Made by a program: the position numbers and the translations under genes. A model generated the notes under the pieces. That model saw nothing but the letters and a program-made list of their open reading frames with translations. It had not been told where the DNA came from and did no database searches. Positions 27,778 to 39,169 of a stretch of DNA of 64,000 nt are shown here, piece by piece. This DNA is from Blepharisma stoltei (taxonomy: Eukaryota; Ciliophora; Heterotrichea; Heterotrichida; Blepharismidae). How positions within the stretch are numbered: the first letter of the stretch is position 1; each line of letters opens with the position of its first letter. The stretch covers positions 806,001-870,000 of the forward strand of contig CAJZBQ010000044.1 of assembly GCA_914767885.1 (NCBI GenBank). The letters are read 5' to 3'.

Positions 27778-30700
27778 TTATTTTTCTTCATGAAGTGGGT
27801 CGTAGTTTTTAGGTTCATTTTTAGCTTCAAGTTCTGTTGAAGCTATATTTCTAATATCAGCCATTTCAATTTCAAGCTTACGTTGTGATCTTTTATATTT
27901 TTTGTAAAAAATAAATGCAGAAACAAAAGAAAATGTAAAAATAATTATAACACCCCAAATCAAAACTTTCCCAATCCAGCTTTGTGTCCAAGCCGCTTCA
28001 TGTGACACACTTATAGGATTATAAGCAATTGTATTCATAGATCAGTTATTATACCATTCGCTTGATTCTGAAGCAGGCAGTATGGCTAAAATATTAATAA
28101 CGCCATTATAATCTTCTAACTTCCCGTAAGCGAGGAAAATGTTTTAGTATAAATTTTTTTAAGTTGATATATATGCAATAATGAGCATAAAGAGAAAAAT
28201 GCTGAAAAATCAGCGTTAAATTAACGTAATAATAAGTTGATATATAATTGATAATTAGTATAAATAAATCTCTAATTAATTCTCTTTAATTTTATATAGC
28301 TTGCATTCTAAAACAAATTAAGTTAATTTTCACTTTTTCAATTTTTGTGAGGATTGTTTTTAAATTTTGAAAAAAAATATTTTTTTTTAAATTTATCTAT
28401 AAATTTTTGTACAAATTAACCCCCTCCTTGAGTGTGAATAAATTTTTTTTGCTCATGGAGAGGGAATAAGTCAATCATATAATAAGTCTTTCCATTTTCA
28501 GTGTTTCCTATATTTTCACCGTTATCATAGCGGCAAGGGTAGTAAGTTCCACAATATGTAGACTTTTCTTCATGATCATCAGGAGTAAAGAAAATTTTAT
28601 AGTAAATTTCATTGAGATTTTTTAATTTTTCACCATTTTCATACATAGGAGCTTCCCATGTTAAATTTATCCTTTTATATGTAATTGCGCTGATAGAAAT
28701 AATTGACTATTAATGGTGAATATTTGGATATGAGTATAATTTATTGCCTATTTTGTGAGCTGAAATAATACCATCATTACCAGGAACTATATTGACTTCT
28801 TTTGGCTGGCCAGGTTTTCTTAATCTTGCATAAATTTGGTAGCTTGCTGCTTCTGTTGTAGTAGTGCTGTTTAGCTGAGATACAGTGATATAATATTTAC
28901 CTATAGCGTTATTGATAATTCCAGTAATTTTTCCATCAGTTATTCTTGCTATTTCTATATCAGGCTCACTCTGGCTAAGTACTGTCCAATTAGATGAAAT
29001 TTCAAGTTTAACTGAACCCTCACAAGGCTTTACAAAAATTTCAAGTTTTCCTTTAAGATTAACAATAATTTCATACCTATGAGATTTGATGTCGTTCCAA
29101 AACGATCCTAAAACAGCATCTCCTTCCTTTAGTACTAAATATTCCATAGATGAAGAGCAAACTAGTTCAAATTCCCCTAGATCACTTGCAGATTTATTTT
29201 GATTCGAAATACCATAAACTGCTAAATTAACTTTTGCATTTAATAAATTTGGATAAAAATAAAAATCAAGAGTATTAGTCATGCATTAAAATGCTGACAC
29301 TGCCAATCTGCACTATTGGCACAACAATCAAGACCTTGAGGCCATGGTGAACTGGAAAAGACTCTGAGAAACAAGTGCAGCCTTAGCAAATGTGTATCCA
29401 GTTCGTTTTTAGATGCTCTCCTGTGGTTGGAAATAGAGGTGCTCAGCAACGTTCTTTGGAATCTTGGGCATACCATACTTTACCGAGAAGCAGGGGGTTT
29501 CAGCCTGGGCCATAAAGGCTAGCTAGAGCCTATCTTTAATAATCTAATCATAATCCCAAGAGAATTAGTCATCCAATAATAATTTGAAGAATCATAAGAT
29601 TGATCATATTTTTTTTCTGATGGAAAATCAGAAGGGGAAGCATTGGAATTTCCTTCAATATAAGCATATACGGTTGGCTGAAAATCTGGAGTGTAGGATC
29701 TTAAATTACAGAGAACGGGTCTAGGAAGCCCACCAGTATCTCTATACGTGAAATATAATTTATCTTGGGAATTATATTCAAGACTATATGTCTGAGGCCA
29801 CCCGTCTATTAGATTAATATAGCTGTTTCTCATAGTCGCTATAATCGAATATGAAATGTCCTCTTCTCCATAAATAGCTATATAATACAACCCAATTTTC
29901 AAATTAGGGTCATTTTCTCTTATATGAATATGCTTTATTTGCGAATCTTCATTAGAAGTCCACAAGTAACTGTTTTTGTCTACATTTTCATCAGTATTTA
30001 TATAAAGATTCCCTTTTCCACTAAATAAAGTAAAGGAAATATCAATATCAGCTTTACTGATCACTTGAAAATATAAGAACTGATATTCAAGCGAACTTAT
30101 CCATGAATTATGCTCAGTTTATAAGATTTAACCATAAGACTGATACTGAGCATTAATTAGAATTGTTATATTAAGCTTTATTTTAGAATAGCATAAATTG
30201 TACACCATTCTGGAGGAGAATTAATGACGAGGTTGTAGTGGCAATAATGCTATAGGAACAATTGGAATTATTTGATGCAACACTTATGACTAATGTGCAA
30301 AACTTACATAATCCAGGGTCATTTTCAGATATTTTTATTGAGTATCTGTTATTACTTGATATGCTTGACCATACATAACTTGAACTTGAAGGGAGTTTAC
30401 TATATAAACTATCATCTCTTGACTCAGGATTTACATACAAAATTGGATTTCCTGTGGTAGGCGTTATTTGAATTGTTATATTATTTTTGGAAAAATTCTC
30501 GAAATAATAATATAGTACTTCGTATGAATAAAAACTCTATGTAAACCCTTAATTATTATTTAAATCGCATATAAATTATATAAATCTGTATAATTAGCAC
30601 TATTTTGAAGTAAAAACCCATAATTTGGCTTCCCTTCAGCCAATCTTGTAACTCCATGAAAGTTGCTACTTGCTGTTAAGCTAAAAGAAGACAATGACAG

Positions 30701-33700
30701 CCCATAAACTCCGACAGTATATAGCCCGTTCCCGGCTATAGACTGGGCTTAGCCCGATCTTTGCCGGGAAACTCGGGGGGTTGTCCACGTCACTTTGAGG
30801 TGACGAGTCAACTCCCCGAGTTGGCAAATCACCATATAGCGGCTATTTGCCAACTCGGGGAGTTGACTCGTCACCTCAAAGTGACGTGGACAACCCCCCG
30901 AGTTTCCCGGCAAAGATCGGGCTAAGCCCGATCTATAGCCGGGAACGAGCTATAGAGGTTTCCTCTATATAGCGCTAAAAGCGCAGACATTTTCCCAGGA
31001 GCTTTCCAAGTTCGTCGGACCAAATCGCTTTTTGGTCCGACCAAGGCATTGATTTGGTGCAACCCTACCGATAAATTCCGATCAGAATTTATCGGCCTTA
31101 CAGCGCCAAACATAGGAAACTTCTATATAATACCCTTTCATAGTCACATTTTTCTCTTTAAAATATTTATCGTCAGCTGAAATCACCACTGTGTCCCCTC
31201 CCCATCCGTTGGAATTTCATATTGAGTTTTCCAAGCTAGGCCTTTTTTCTTTCCCTTTATTAATATATAAATCCAGATCCTCATTGCTAAGATCAGTTAA
31301 TGTAAAAATCAAATTTGCATCATCTTTATCACAATAATAAGAAAAATAAGCAAATTGATCACTATAAATGAAGCTATATTTTGGCTCACCTTCTAGAAGG
31401 GTGTAAATCAAATTTTGATTGGCTTCTATTGTATATTGGCAATATTCTAAATCGTAGTACGATTTTTTATAGGAAAATGCCTTTTCTTTACTTCCCTCCT
31501 TCAGAGCAAGCAAAACAATTAGAGGTTTTCTATTTTTAGAAAAATCAGTCTACCATATAGAGCAGCTTTTTTTAGTTCCAATTATTATAAGAAGTCGCAT
31601 ATCATTCATCTGAATCCAAATTTTGGCTATTTATATCGCAGAATAAGAATAGTAAAGCCTAAGGTACTATAGAGGTTTCCTCTATATAGCGCTGAAAGCG
31701 CAGACATTTTCCCAGGAGCTTTCCAAGTTCGTCGGACCAAATCGCTTTTTGGTCCGACCAAGGCATTGATTTGGTGCAACCAACCGATAAATTCCGATCA
31801 GAATTTATCGGCCTTACAGCGCCATACATAGGAAACTTCTATATCAGAAGAAAATACAGAAAAAGAAAATTCGAAAAAAAAAATCATGTAGTCAAAATCG
31901 TAACACCGCACACCAATCAATGCTATACAATTTCCACTCGGACAATGTGAAGGTAATTGAGCTTCATTCATTCTGATCTCGTTGAGGAATGGAGTGCTGC
32001 TTCATGATGAATATTGATTAGGAAAAGATGGAAAAGTCATCCAGAATGAGACGTTAGATACAGCTAAAGTGTCGGCATCTGTTAAATTTATATTAAAAGA
32101 GATAGATCCTTTTGAGGACTGGGTGCTTATTAATAATGGCATTGACGTTGATAATGAATAATAGTAACAGCTGTATTTAAAACTATTCAAATAGCCAATT
32201 TCTGGAATATTTGATACCAGATATTTAGGCATATTCTGTTTTGAGCTAGCTCTGATTGTATAAGTGCTATCTAACGCTCCAGAAACTCCAATATAAATTA
32301 AGCAGACTGCGCTGGTTTCTCCAAAAAGTCATATACATAAAATGGCCGTAGATGGGTGAGCCGTCTCCCTAGGCGGGCGTCTCTATGTATATCCGAACTT
32401 TTTTTTTTAATTATAGGGGCTTGAGCCAAAAACACAGGGTGACTTATCTGCCTAGGTTGCTTCGTGGCTTGCCCCGTTTCGCGTAAGCAGTTGAGCTTTT
32501 TTCTTTGGTGATGAGCAGGATAGACAAGGATCTTGAGGTTCCAATCTCTCCAGTTTAAAAGGGTCATTGTAAAAGGGGTTATAGAAATTGCCCGAGGATG
32601 GCACTGTTTTGCGCCATCCTCAGGCAATTTCTATATCTGGCCTAAGCTAGGAAGGGTTGGGTAAGCTTGTTGCTTGGGCTGGAATTGGAGGTTCCTAGCA
32701 AATTCTGTATAGCTCGGACCATGAAAATTGAGGGTTTCGACGCGAGCTCAAGTTAACCGTGGAGCGCACGGCCTCAGGAAGAGGGGGCTATAAATGCACA
32801 TCTTAATCTAATCTAATCTCCACAAAGTCACTTTACATTATCATAATAAAAAGAAATTGCATCACTTCCAAAATACCTTGAAGCTTCTATAATATTTTCA
32901 TGATTAGATTTTGCATAGATCATCAAATCTGGATCTCCAGTAAGTGCTGTGACCGAAATAGTGATTTCTGGGTGATCCTCATGAATTTGATACACATAAA
33001 AATTTTCTGCTTGCTGAGTCACTGCATCAGTAAAAGGTATGTCATCAGAAAGAATTATGCCATCATCTCCAAATGATACAACTATAGAATAATCCGAAGA
33101 ATTATCATAGGAAAATTCGTCTCCACGTACGTATACACCATATGTAGTATCGCACTTATATAATATGTCTGATGGAGAAATAGTTATGGTACTGAATGGT
33201 AAAGTTCCATTGTAATAGATTACACCATCTGGGGAAATAAGCGAGCCAAGGTTTATTTCTAATCTGGTTCCAACGTATATTGTAAATTTTCCTGTAATAG
33301 GTATTAAAGATATCTTAATGGCTTTTTTGTCGTCCTTTGGAAAGTGGACTGGGAAATAGTAAAGTCTGTATCTGACATCGGTAGTGTTATAAAGGGTATC
33401 TCGTTGAGGATGGCCTGGGTACAGCAATATTTTTGTATTTTCATCAGGAGTGCTTTCTTTGGCTACAATAGAAAAAAATGAGGAAAGAGGGGAGTAAACT
33501 GAAATATGGTATTAAAATTAGCATGAATATTAATACATAAAATATCATAAACAATTGAGACTATTTAGGCTTAAATGAATATTCCCCAACTAGTGAATCT
33601 TCTGTAAGCCCTTTCACATATTTTATTGATTCTATCATCGTTCCATAATTTCCTGAATATTTTTCATAATTGTTGATACTTGGCTTAGAAATTTTTGAGG

Positions 33701-35768
33701 AAAAAAGATTAGGGTCGCCTGTAATAGGGGTTAATATGAACTCAACTTGTATAGTAGTCGCATTAAATACGCTATATTTGAAATATTTGTATTCATTTCC
33801 TAAGGTGCTCATAAATAATGGTCTCCCTTCTTGCAAAAACTGCTCTTTAGTGCTATCTAAGGTAGCTAAAATTGTATAGTCACTTTTTAAGCTCGAATTT
33901 CCTTTTACACCTATAATATATCTGCAAGGGTTATTTGCACTGCAAAATCCTGACTGGTGAATAATTAAAAACTGTGATGTCAACGGAAGATGGACTCCAA
34001 GACACACCATCTGTAGAGTATGTAGGGCTGTCCTGATGAAGCCGAAATAGTGCCCCTGTCACTTTTGAAGTAAGCGTTCAGGCTTGGGGAAGCTTACTGA
34101 AGAGGGAAATTTTTTCTCCCCTGAAGGTTTTGCATGTCCTTGCTAGGTGGGCTAAACACGCTTTGCCTCTAGCTTAGTTTTTACTTATCGGGGCTAGCGA
34201 GGCATCCTCAAGAGGTGGCTCTAGCCTAGGGAGCTAATACTCAGGCTAGGTAGGTTACACCATAAAGACAGGCTATTGGCTTATCCGCTTATGTCCTCAT
34301 AAAATTTAACTTTGACTCTTTGACTGGTGATTTATAAAAATATAATCATTCCCAATTTGATTTTTCGAGGAAAAAATTGATGGGCTATTTAGTTCTTCTT
34401 GAGAAAATTGGCAGAGTTTTATGCTCGAGGATAAGCATAATTTTGCATATAAGTCAGGGTTTCCAGATAATGCTGTAAGATAGATAGAAATATTATAGCT
34501 AAAATTAGAAACCAAATCGATATGATGGAGCGAAATAGCGTCAGGATCAGCATAGCAAGTCATTGGAATTCCAGAAAACAGAGAAATCACGCTATCTTGA
34601 TTAATTGAAGCTGCAATTCCATACGCAGAAGTAGAAATTCCATATATCCCAATATAGTAATACCCAACTGCTTTATTTATACTTTTTCTTTGCGAACCAG
34701 TAATTACCAAACTATAATTCCCTGCCCCAGCAGAATAATAATCATAGTCTTTCTTGCTCGGAATCTGCCCAGCTTTTATATAAATTTCCGCTTCCCCTGA
34801 AAATTGAGTCATCACAACAGAAAGATCCTCATTTTCATCGTCCACATAAATTGAATAATATTTAAAATCACTATGATTTACAATCCCATAACTGGTCGCT
34901 GATGCTTTTAAGCTGATAGTTTCCGTTTGGTTTAAATTTAAAATAATTGAGAACTGAGAATCTTCTAATGCAATTACTGCTGCTTTATAAAGAGTGCTTG
35001 GAGAAGGAGAGGGGTCAATAAAAGTTTCTCCAAAATATCATAATGCACTTGTGGGCAAATTATTACTTGTGGAAGGCTCTTGACCGTTTTTAGAAACGAA
35101 AAGTTTGATATTTCCTGAGATAAGAGAGATTTCTATAGACAGTTGTGGAGGGATAGCAATCGGAGTTAAAAAGTTGTATTGCGGAATACATTAATGTTTT
35201 AAGATTACAATCTCTATTATATAGCTATTAATTTTTAGTTGTGAATAAGTCTAATTAATCAAAAAAGCATAAATTTGCTGTTTTCCTTTGGATAAAATCC
35301 CTGATAAAGGGACTCCTGGAGTTAGCACAATTTCTGATACATGAGACACTGTAAGGGAATATCTGCAGTAAGTGAAGCATGAGGCTTTAATATAATAATC
35401 TGTGTTTTCTGATAGCTCAGATGAGGGGATTACAATAGAGCCAATACCCCAAGTTGCACTTTTCCAATCATAATCATCTAGATTTGGATGGTGGCCTTGA
35501 GATACTAATAGACTTGGGCTACCTCAGTCAGAAAACGTTGTAAGGGTTAAGGCTAAATCAGTGTCGGCCACACCAGAAACGTGAAATTTGTAAATCTGAG
35601 TACCTCCTATGCTCATTATACTGATAATGCATTTTATCATGACTAAAATATTTTTAAATAAGCTTATTGTGATATGTATATAATTGAACTCTGACTACCA
35701 TCAACAGTTTCTCCGTCCTGTATAAGTATTTGACCTTTTATAAGTGCTATTAAAAAGAAAAATATCAT
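27778..35768 (-). CDS. Large type I membrane protein with repeated beta-rich extracellular modules
   Basis: It starts MIFFFLIALIKGQILIQDGE, a signal peptide. The protein then has many repeats of about 110-140 residues, each with a Y-x-x-Y-I-x-V/I-Y-G type strand, acidic N-D-P-D-L stretches and a Y-S-I-I-A-T strand. This resembles the pre-peptidase C-terminal (PPC) beta-sandwich, but the match is by pattern only. A transmembrane helix (WIGKVLIWGVIIIFTFSFVS) and a 40-residue cytoplasmic tail end it. With insertions removed it exceeds 1,800 residues. TGA is Trp often. Some junctions (about 28655-28709, 30065-30185, 31514-31845) are unresolved. A surface or adhesion role is a guess. Confidence 0.8.
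28119..28468 (+). mobile_element. MITE acting as IES
   Basis: A degenerate copy of the GAGCGAACAAAA family (left TAACTTCCCGTAAGCGAGG; right foldback ending GAGAGGGAATAAG). TA-to-TA loss joins TYYMIDL to EDYNGVINILAIL near the membrane helix. Confidence 0.85.
29283..29557 (+). mobile_element. SINE-like element, family D
   Basis: Flanked by AAGAGTATTAGTCAT (29268-29282) and AAGAGAATTAGTCAT (29558-29572). Removal gives NYYWMTNTLDFYFYPN exactly. It ends in TAATCTAATC-like tandem text, as does the copy at 32332. Confidence 0.88.
30541..30582. other. Very short IES, 42 bp
   Basis: TA-bounded. Removal gives NSANYTDLYSYEVLYYYFE in the large membrane protein; otherwise the frame stops after YAI. Confidence 0.72.
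30720..31127. mobile_element. Composite IES: long palindrome plus small MITE
   Basis: TA-to-TA removal gives VTMKGYYTVGVYGLSL in frame. The left part (about 30726-30945) is a palindrome with arms near 100 bases (TTGCCGGGAAACTCGGGGGG... and its complement). The right part (30951-31128) is a 178-bp MITE with ends TATAGAGGTTTCCT and AGGAAACTTCTATA. GC content is far above the surrounding exon. Confidence 0.85.
31668..31844 (+). mobile_element. Small MITE, TATAGAGG family, second copy
   Basis: Nearly identical to 30951-31128 and 37909-38086. All share inner hairpins TCGGACCAAATCGCTTTTTG... and GATAAATTCCGATCAG.... It interrupts the large membrane protein, but the exact junction is not resolved because another break lies close by. 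Confidence 0.85.
32332..32817 (+). mobile_element. SINE-like element, family D, with nested hairpin
   Basis: Target repeats CTCCAAAAAGTCA (32319-32331) and CTCCACAAAGTCA (32818-32830) flank it. Removal gives YYDNVKWLCGETSAVCLIYI in frame. It ends TTAATCTAATCTAATCT. GAGGTTCCAATCTC resembles a pol III B box. A perfect-looking hairpin (GCCCGAGGATGGC... with its near complement, 32586-32636) sits in the middle, probably a later insertion. Confidence 0.87.
33512..33563. other. IES, 52 bp
   Basis: TA-bounded. Removal gives GEYSFKPKYHISVYSPLSS, rejoining two strands of an extracellular module. Confidence 0.8.
33961..34320 (-). mobile_element. SINE-like element, family C
   Basis: TGACTGGTGA repeats (33951-33960, 34321-34330) flank it; there is no TA in the repeat. 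Removal gives NDYIFINHQSGFCSANNPC in frame. Read on the minus strand it matches the copy at 40815 (shared GGAGTCCATCTTCC and GTGTGTCTTGGA blocks). Confidence 0.87.
35189..35257. other. IES, 69 bp
   Basis: TA-bounded. Removal gives KQQIYAFLIIPQYNFLTPI. Confidence 0.78.
35619..35680. other. IES, 62 bp, just after the signal peptide
   Basis: TA-bounded. Removal gives VDGSQSSIIMSIGGTQIYKF, joining the signal-peptide exon to the first module. Confidence 0.78.
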
Positions 35769-36097
35769 CTATAAATGATAGGAAATGATAGAAATATCTG
35801 TTTGAATTATAGAATAATCAGTAAAGATGGAAAACCATAAAAAATCATTATTCTTCTTTAATATCAGCATTAGCTTCAATAAAGCTCTATTAATATTCTT
35901 TATTTTACGCTCGTCTAAAGAGGTATAATGAATATTTATTTAAGAGAATACTTGGCTTATACTAAGTCATGCATCTAGTCTATTCTTTTGAAGTATCTAA
36001 TACGATTATTTTATTAATTGCCTTGCATTTTGTTTTTAATTTTTATATTAAATTTACATAACAAAATTTCATTTTTTTCATAATGTTTTAGCCTAAA
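35769..36097. other. Spacer
   Basis: AT-rich, between two minus-strand genes. No gene or repeat recognised; it should hold the promoter of the large membrane-protein gene and the end of CHMP1. Confidence 0.5.
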
Positions 36098-37064
36098 TTA
36101 TTGATATCTTGCAACTCCCGCTTTCTGTTCCTCATGCACTTGTTGTGCTGGCATGACTGGCTGAGTCAGTGGGACTTCTCCAAGCTCTGCTTGCACTTGT
36201 ATGCCATGCTCTGAAGCAATTTGGCTCAAAAATTCGTCTACTTGGCTTCTTGGAGCACTCGTTACAGTTGCTGTTTCTAATGACTGATTTATTGTTCCTG
36301 ATACAGCTTCATATATACATTAAAACGTCGTGACGAATTAGCTCATCCTCATAGCTCCTTTAGATGGCAGAACTGAGGACTTTGAGGAAAGATGGCGGTC
36401 TGAAGATGAATTAAAGAGATTTTATAGCATAGGGATAAGACTAATACTAGGTGAACGATTCTGTAAGTAGAGTCAAGAGAAGTTAGCAATAAGGTACTTC
36501 ATCTAAGCGAAGCAAGCTGAGGATAAATACTGATTCATTATCACAAGAAGCCATTCAATAACCTCAATAAATACAACTTCAAAGTTCTCAAATACACTTT
36601 CAAACTGATTCATAGTCCTTGCAATGTGCTCTGGATTCATGGATTTTAAGACAGAATTCATTTGAGGAATGACATGGCCAAATTGCTTGGTCAATTCTTG
36701 GGTTCGGCTTGCGGAGCGGATACGTGATTGTACTGGTTATAAAAATAGTTTTAAAAAAAAATTATATGGAAACTAATTAAGAAAAAATAAAATTTTAATT
36801 TTAAAAATTTATTTTGCATTGTACAGCATCTAATTTTGATGATAATCGCAAATAATTCAAACTCTCATTGTGGAATCTTATAGCGTTTTCCCCATATATC
36901 CTGGCATTGTCAATCATCCCTTTTTTAAGACTTGCTGCAGCTTTTTGCTTTTCTATGTTGCATTGCTGTTCACTTCTCTGTGATTCTTTGGCGAGCTGTT
37001 TTGATCCCATTCGGAAGTTGAAGATAGTATCTTCAAGAGTTTCTTTTGATCCTTTTCCTCCCAT
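36098..37064 (-). CDS. CHMP1: CHMP1 / Did2-like ESCRT-III subunit
   Basis: Starts MGGKGSKETLEDTIFNFRMG, with a basic first helix (SKQLAKESQRSEQQCNIEKQ), KGMIDNARIYGENAIR, and SRIRSASRTQELTKQFGHV as in CHMP1. The C-terminal SAPRSQVDEFLSQIASEHG leads into a MIM-type end (QKAGVARYQ). Two insertions (36734-36824, 36314-36573) leave exactly, giving LDAVQSRIRSAS and FENFEVVYEAVSGT. ESCRT-III proteins form membrane-cutting filaments, and CHMP1 recruits Vps4. Confidence 0.92.
36314..36573. other. IES, 260 bp, in CHMP1
   Basis: TA-bounded. Removal joins ESVFENFEVVY to EAVSGTINQSLET. Its ends have weak, imperfect inverted similarity (GCTCATCCTCATAGC against GCTTGCTTCG...). Confidence 0.8.
36734..36824. 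other. IES, 91 bp, in CHMP1
   Basis: ATTGTAC at 36727-36733 and 36818-36824. Removal gives SSKLDAVQSRIRSASRTQ, the conserved CHMP1 sequence. Confidence 0.87.
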
Positions 37065-37563
37065 TTATACAACAGCTTTATTATCAGATCATTTTAATTA
37101 AAAGACTTGAAATTACATTATTTTTGTAGATTGAAAAGCTTTGATTAATTATTTATGAGTATTCTCTCGGGCTATTTAAAATAAAACGCATAACAATTAT
37201 TGGTAAAAATATATTCTAAATTTAATTGAAACTCAGAAATAATTTTCATAAGTAGCCTCAATTTTGAACAAAAATATAGATCTTTAATACATAAAAATTA
37301 ATAATTGAAAGCATATAAATATGTGAATATAATAAATTATGATATTTAAGCTGCATTAAAAGCAAATATATAAAGGTAAAAATCATTCAAAATTTTATGT
37401 TTAGGAATAAAAATTTTTCCTTTTTAAATTTTTTAATTTTGGTGTGATAAAATTTTCCCTGATAAATTGGCTCTCATGAATTCATCAATGTAAAGATATT
37501 GCGTGTTTTGATAAATAATTTAATTTTTCAATGTGAACAGAACATATCTCGAGATAATTTTAC
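37065..37563. other. Spacer between CHMP1 and a plus-strand gene
   Basis: Strongly AT-rich. It separates divergent genes, so probably contains both promoters. No repeat or RNA recognised. Confidence 0.5.
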
Positions 37564-38519
37564 ATGCAACGCCATAATACCAATAAAATGGGAGCATTAC
37601 AAGCAAAAGCGTATTGTAATGAAGCGCAAATCCAAATAAAAATCACAGGACCAGACACAGAAAATAAAGGCCCTCGAAGAATTTCTGACTTTTTTGAGGC
37701 CTTAAGCTTAGCATTTATTTGCTATTATTGTGCCTTATAAATATTTGAATACCCGTAAAATCGTCTACTATTCACCACCGAAAGTTAAATAGCAAACTGG
37801 TTTTGGCCTGCAAGTCAAGTCTACCGGCTTTAAAATATTTACAAGGCACAATAAAATTTTAAAGTGTTTTCCTTTTCCTCAGCAAGCCGGTCTAACAATA
37901 ATGGCCTGATATAGAGGTTTCCTCTATATAGCGCTAAAAGCGCAGACATTTTCCCAGGAGCTTTCCAAGTTCGTCGGACCAAATCGCTTTTTGGTCCGAC
38001 CAAGGCATTGATTTGGTGCAACCTACCGATAAATTCCGATCAGAATTTATCGGCCTTACAGCGCCAAACATAGGAAACTTCTATATTTTAACATGCGTGT
38101 TGTGACATCTCATCCATTATACCTTGCAAGCATTCATGAAAACCCACCAAAAGGTCAAAGTCCTCATGGTATCATTATACCCTGTCCAAACTTGGTGTTA
38201 TGCATACAAGTCCCCTCCTCGGGTGCTAGGTAGTAAAAACTATAATTCCTTCTTGGGCTACTGAATTACCCTATAAGGTAATTTCAATATTGGTATGTGG
38301 ATAAAGATTTAGCTGAAAATTGAACTATGTAATAATAAATTTGTGGTGAAGGAATCGTTCTCAGAGAACTTATTCCGGATTTAGCTATTTTATTATATAA
38401 TTTAAGCTTAGCACAAATTCCAAATGATATCATTAATGGTTGTCAATTCAATCATTTAAATGATGGTCTTTCTCTATGTAAAGAGCCAGATGAACTAATG
38501 AGTTCTCAAGAATCTTAAT
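37564..38519 (+). CDS. Unknown protein, interrupted
   Basis: The first block starts MQRHNTNKMGALQAKAYCNE and continues to SLAFICYYCAL. TA-to-TA loss of 37738-38083 adds YFNMRVVTSHPLYLASIHEN and more, to VPSSGAR. A last block, GEGIVLRELIPDLAILLYNL to MSSQES, ends at 38519. The middle (38225-38345) has stops in all frames and must contain another IES or introns, not resolved. No domain recognised. Confidence 0.45.
37738..38083. mobile_element. IES with TATAGAGG-family MITE (37909-38086)
   Basis: TA-to-TA removal joins FICYYCAL to YFNMRVVTSHP. The right half is the third copy of the 178-bp MITE seen at 30951 and 31668; the left half is unique and AT-rich. Confidence 0.7.
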
Positions 38520-38559
38520 TAATTTAAGTCAGGCAGCTCAGAGATATTATGGATTTATC

Positions 38560-38735
38560 CACCAATTCCAGGCTTGTCACCAGATAGTGTGCCCGAGCCT
38601 CCTTTTGGATCGGACGATTGTTCCTGTACCTCTGCTCTCCCTATCTTCTTGAGCTGTTAAGGCGGTTGCATCCTCTTAATTTAAGGTTGTTCAGACTTGC
38701 TTGAGGTATTTCCAACCTGAGCTGCCAACCAGAAA
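38560..38735. repeat. GC-richer segment, probably a retroposon fragment
   Basis: Composition (CCCGAGCCTCCTTTTGG..., CTCCCTATCTTCTTGAGC) contrasts sharply with both flanks. No second copy, TIR or target duplication is seen in the window. It lies directly after the stop of the preceding gene. Confidence 0.35.
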
Positions 38736-38746
38736 ATATTAAAAAA

Positions 38747-39113
38747 TGAAAAGCCTATTTTTTATAGTTTTCCACCTAGGAATAGTCTATACTATCCTTT
38801 CCAACTCAATGTCGCTTGCCCCAAGAGACAAAAATAAAACTGAAATTGAACTTAGGCTAAGCTCAAAACACTGTCAGAGTTGTTTTTCTAGCATCCAATA
38901 GATTTTTGAAATAAGCGCTGGTCAGCATAACTAAATTAGTATTTAATGCTAACTGGCCTCTGGCTAACTCCAAAAAAGTCGCCATATTTTAATAATGAGT
39001 CTCAAGACTCAAAAAGCAGCCGAAATAGCATGTCTCTTGAACACACACTAAAAGACTGTTTCGGCAATATGAATTGTATCACAGACTTATGTCCACGATT
39101 TTCTTATACTTAA
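38747..39113 (+). CDS. Possible small secreted protein, interrupted
   Basis: MKSLFFIVFHLGIVYTILSN looks like a signal peptide, followed by KHCQSCFSSIQ and a stop. A later block in another frame (WLTPKKSPYFNNESQDSKSS, then CFGNMNCITDLC) has matching Cys/Ser content and ends at 39113. The stretch between (about 38900-38970) is probably an IES, but the junction is not resolved. Confidence 0.4.
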
Positions 39114-39169
39114 ATTAAATAATTAAGAAAATTTTTAATGTATTGTTTATTCTTTTAGAGGAACATAGA

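Noticed and set aside
29279-29476. 65-residue minus-strand frame
   Set aside because: Falls in the family D SINE-like element between target-site duplications; not part of the host protein.
30922-31113. Open frames in the TATAGAGG MITE (also near 37839-38021)
   Set aside because: Same frame recurs because the MITE copies are nearly identical; no codon-level conservation or domain.
32540-32556. Possible tRNA gene from a B-box-like GAGGTTCCAATCTC
   Set aside because: No cloverleaf could be drawn around it; it fits better as an internal promoter relic of a SINE-like element.
32298-32627. 109-residue minus-strand frame
   Set aside because: Spans the family D element and its nested hairpin; the host gene's frame is restored only when it is removed.
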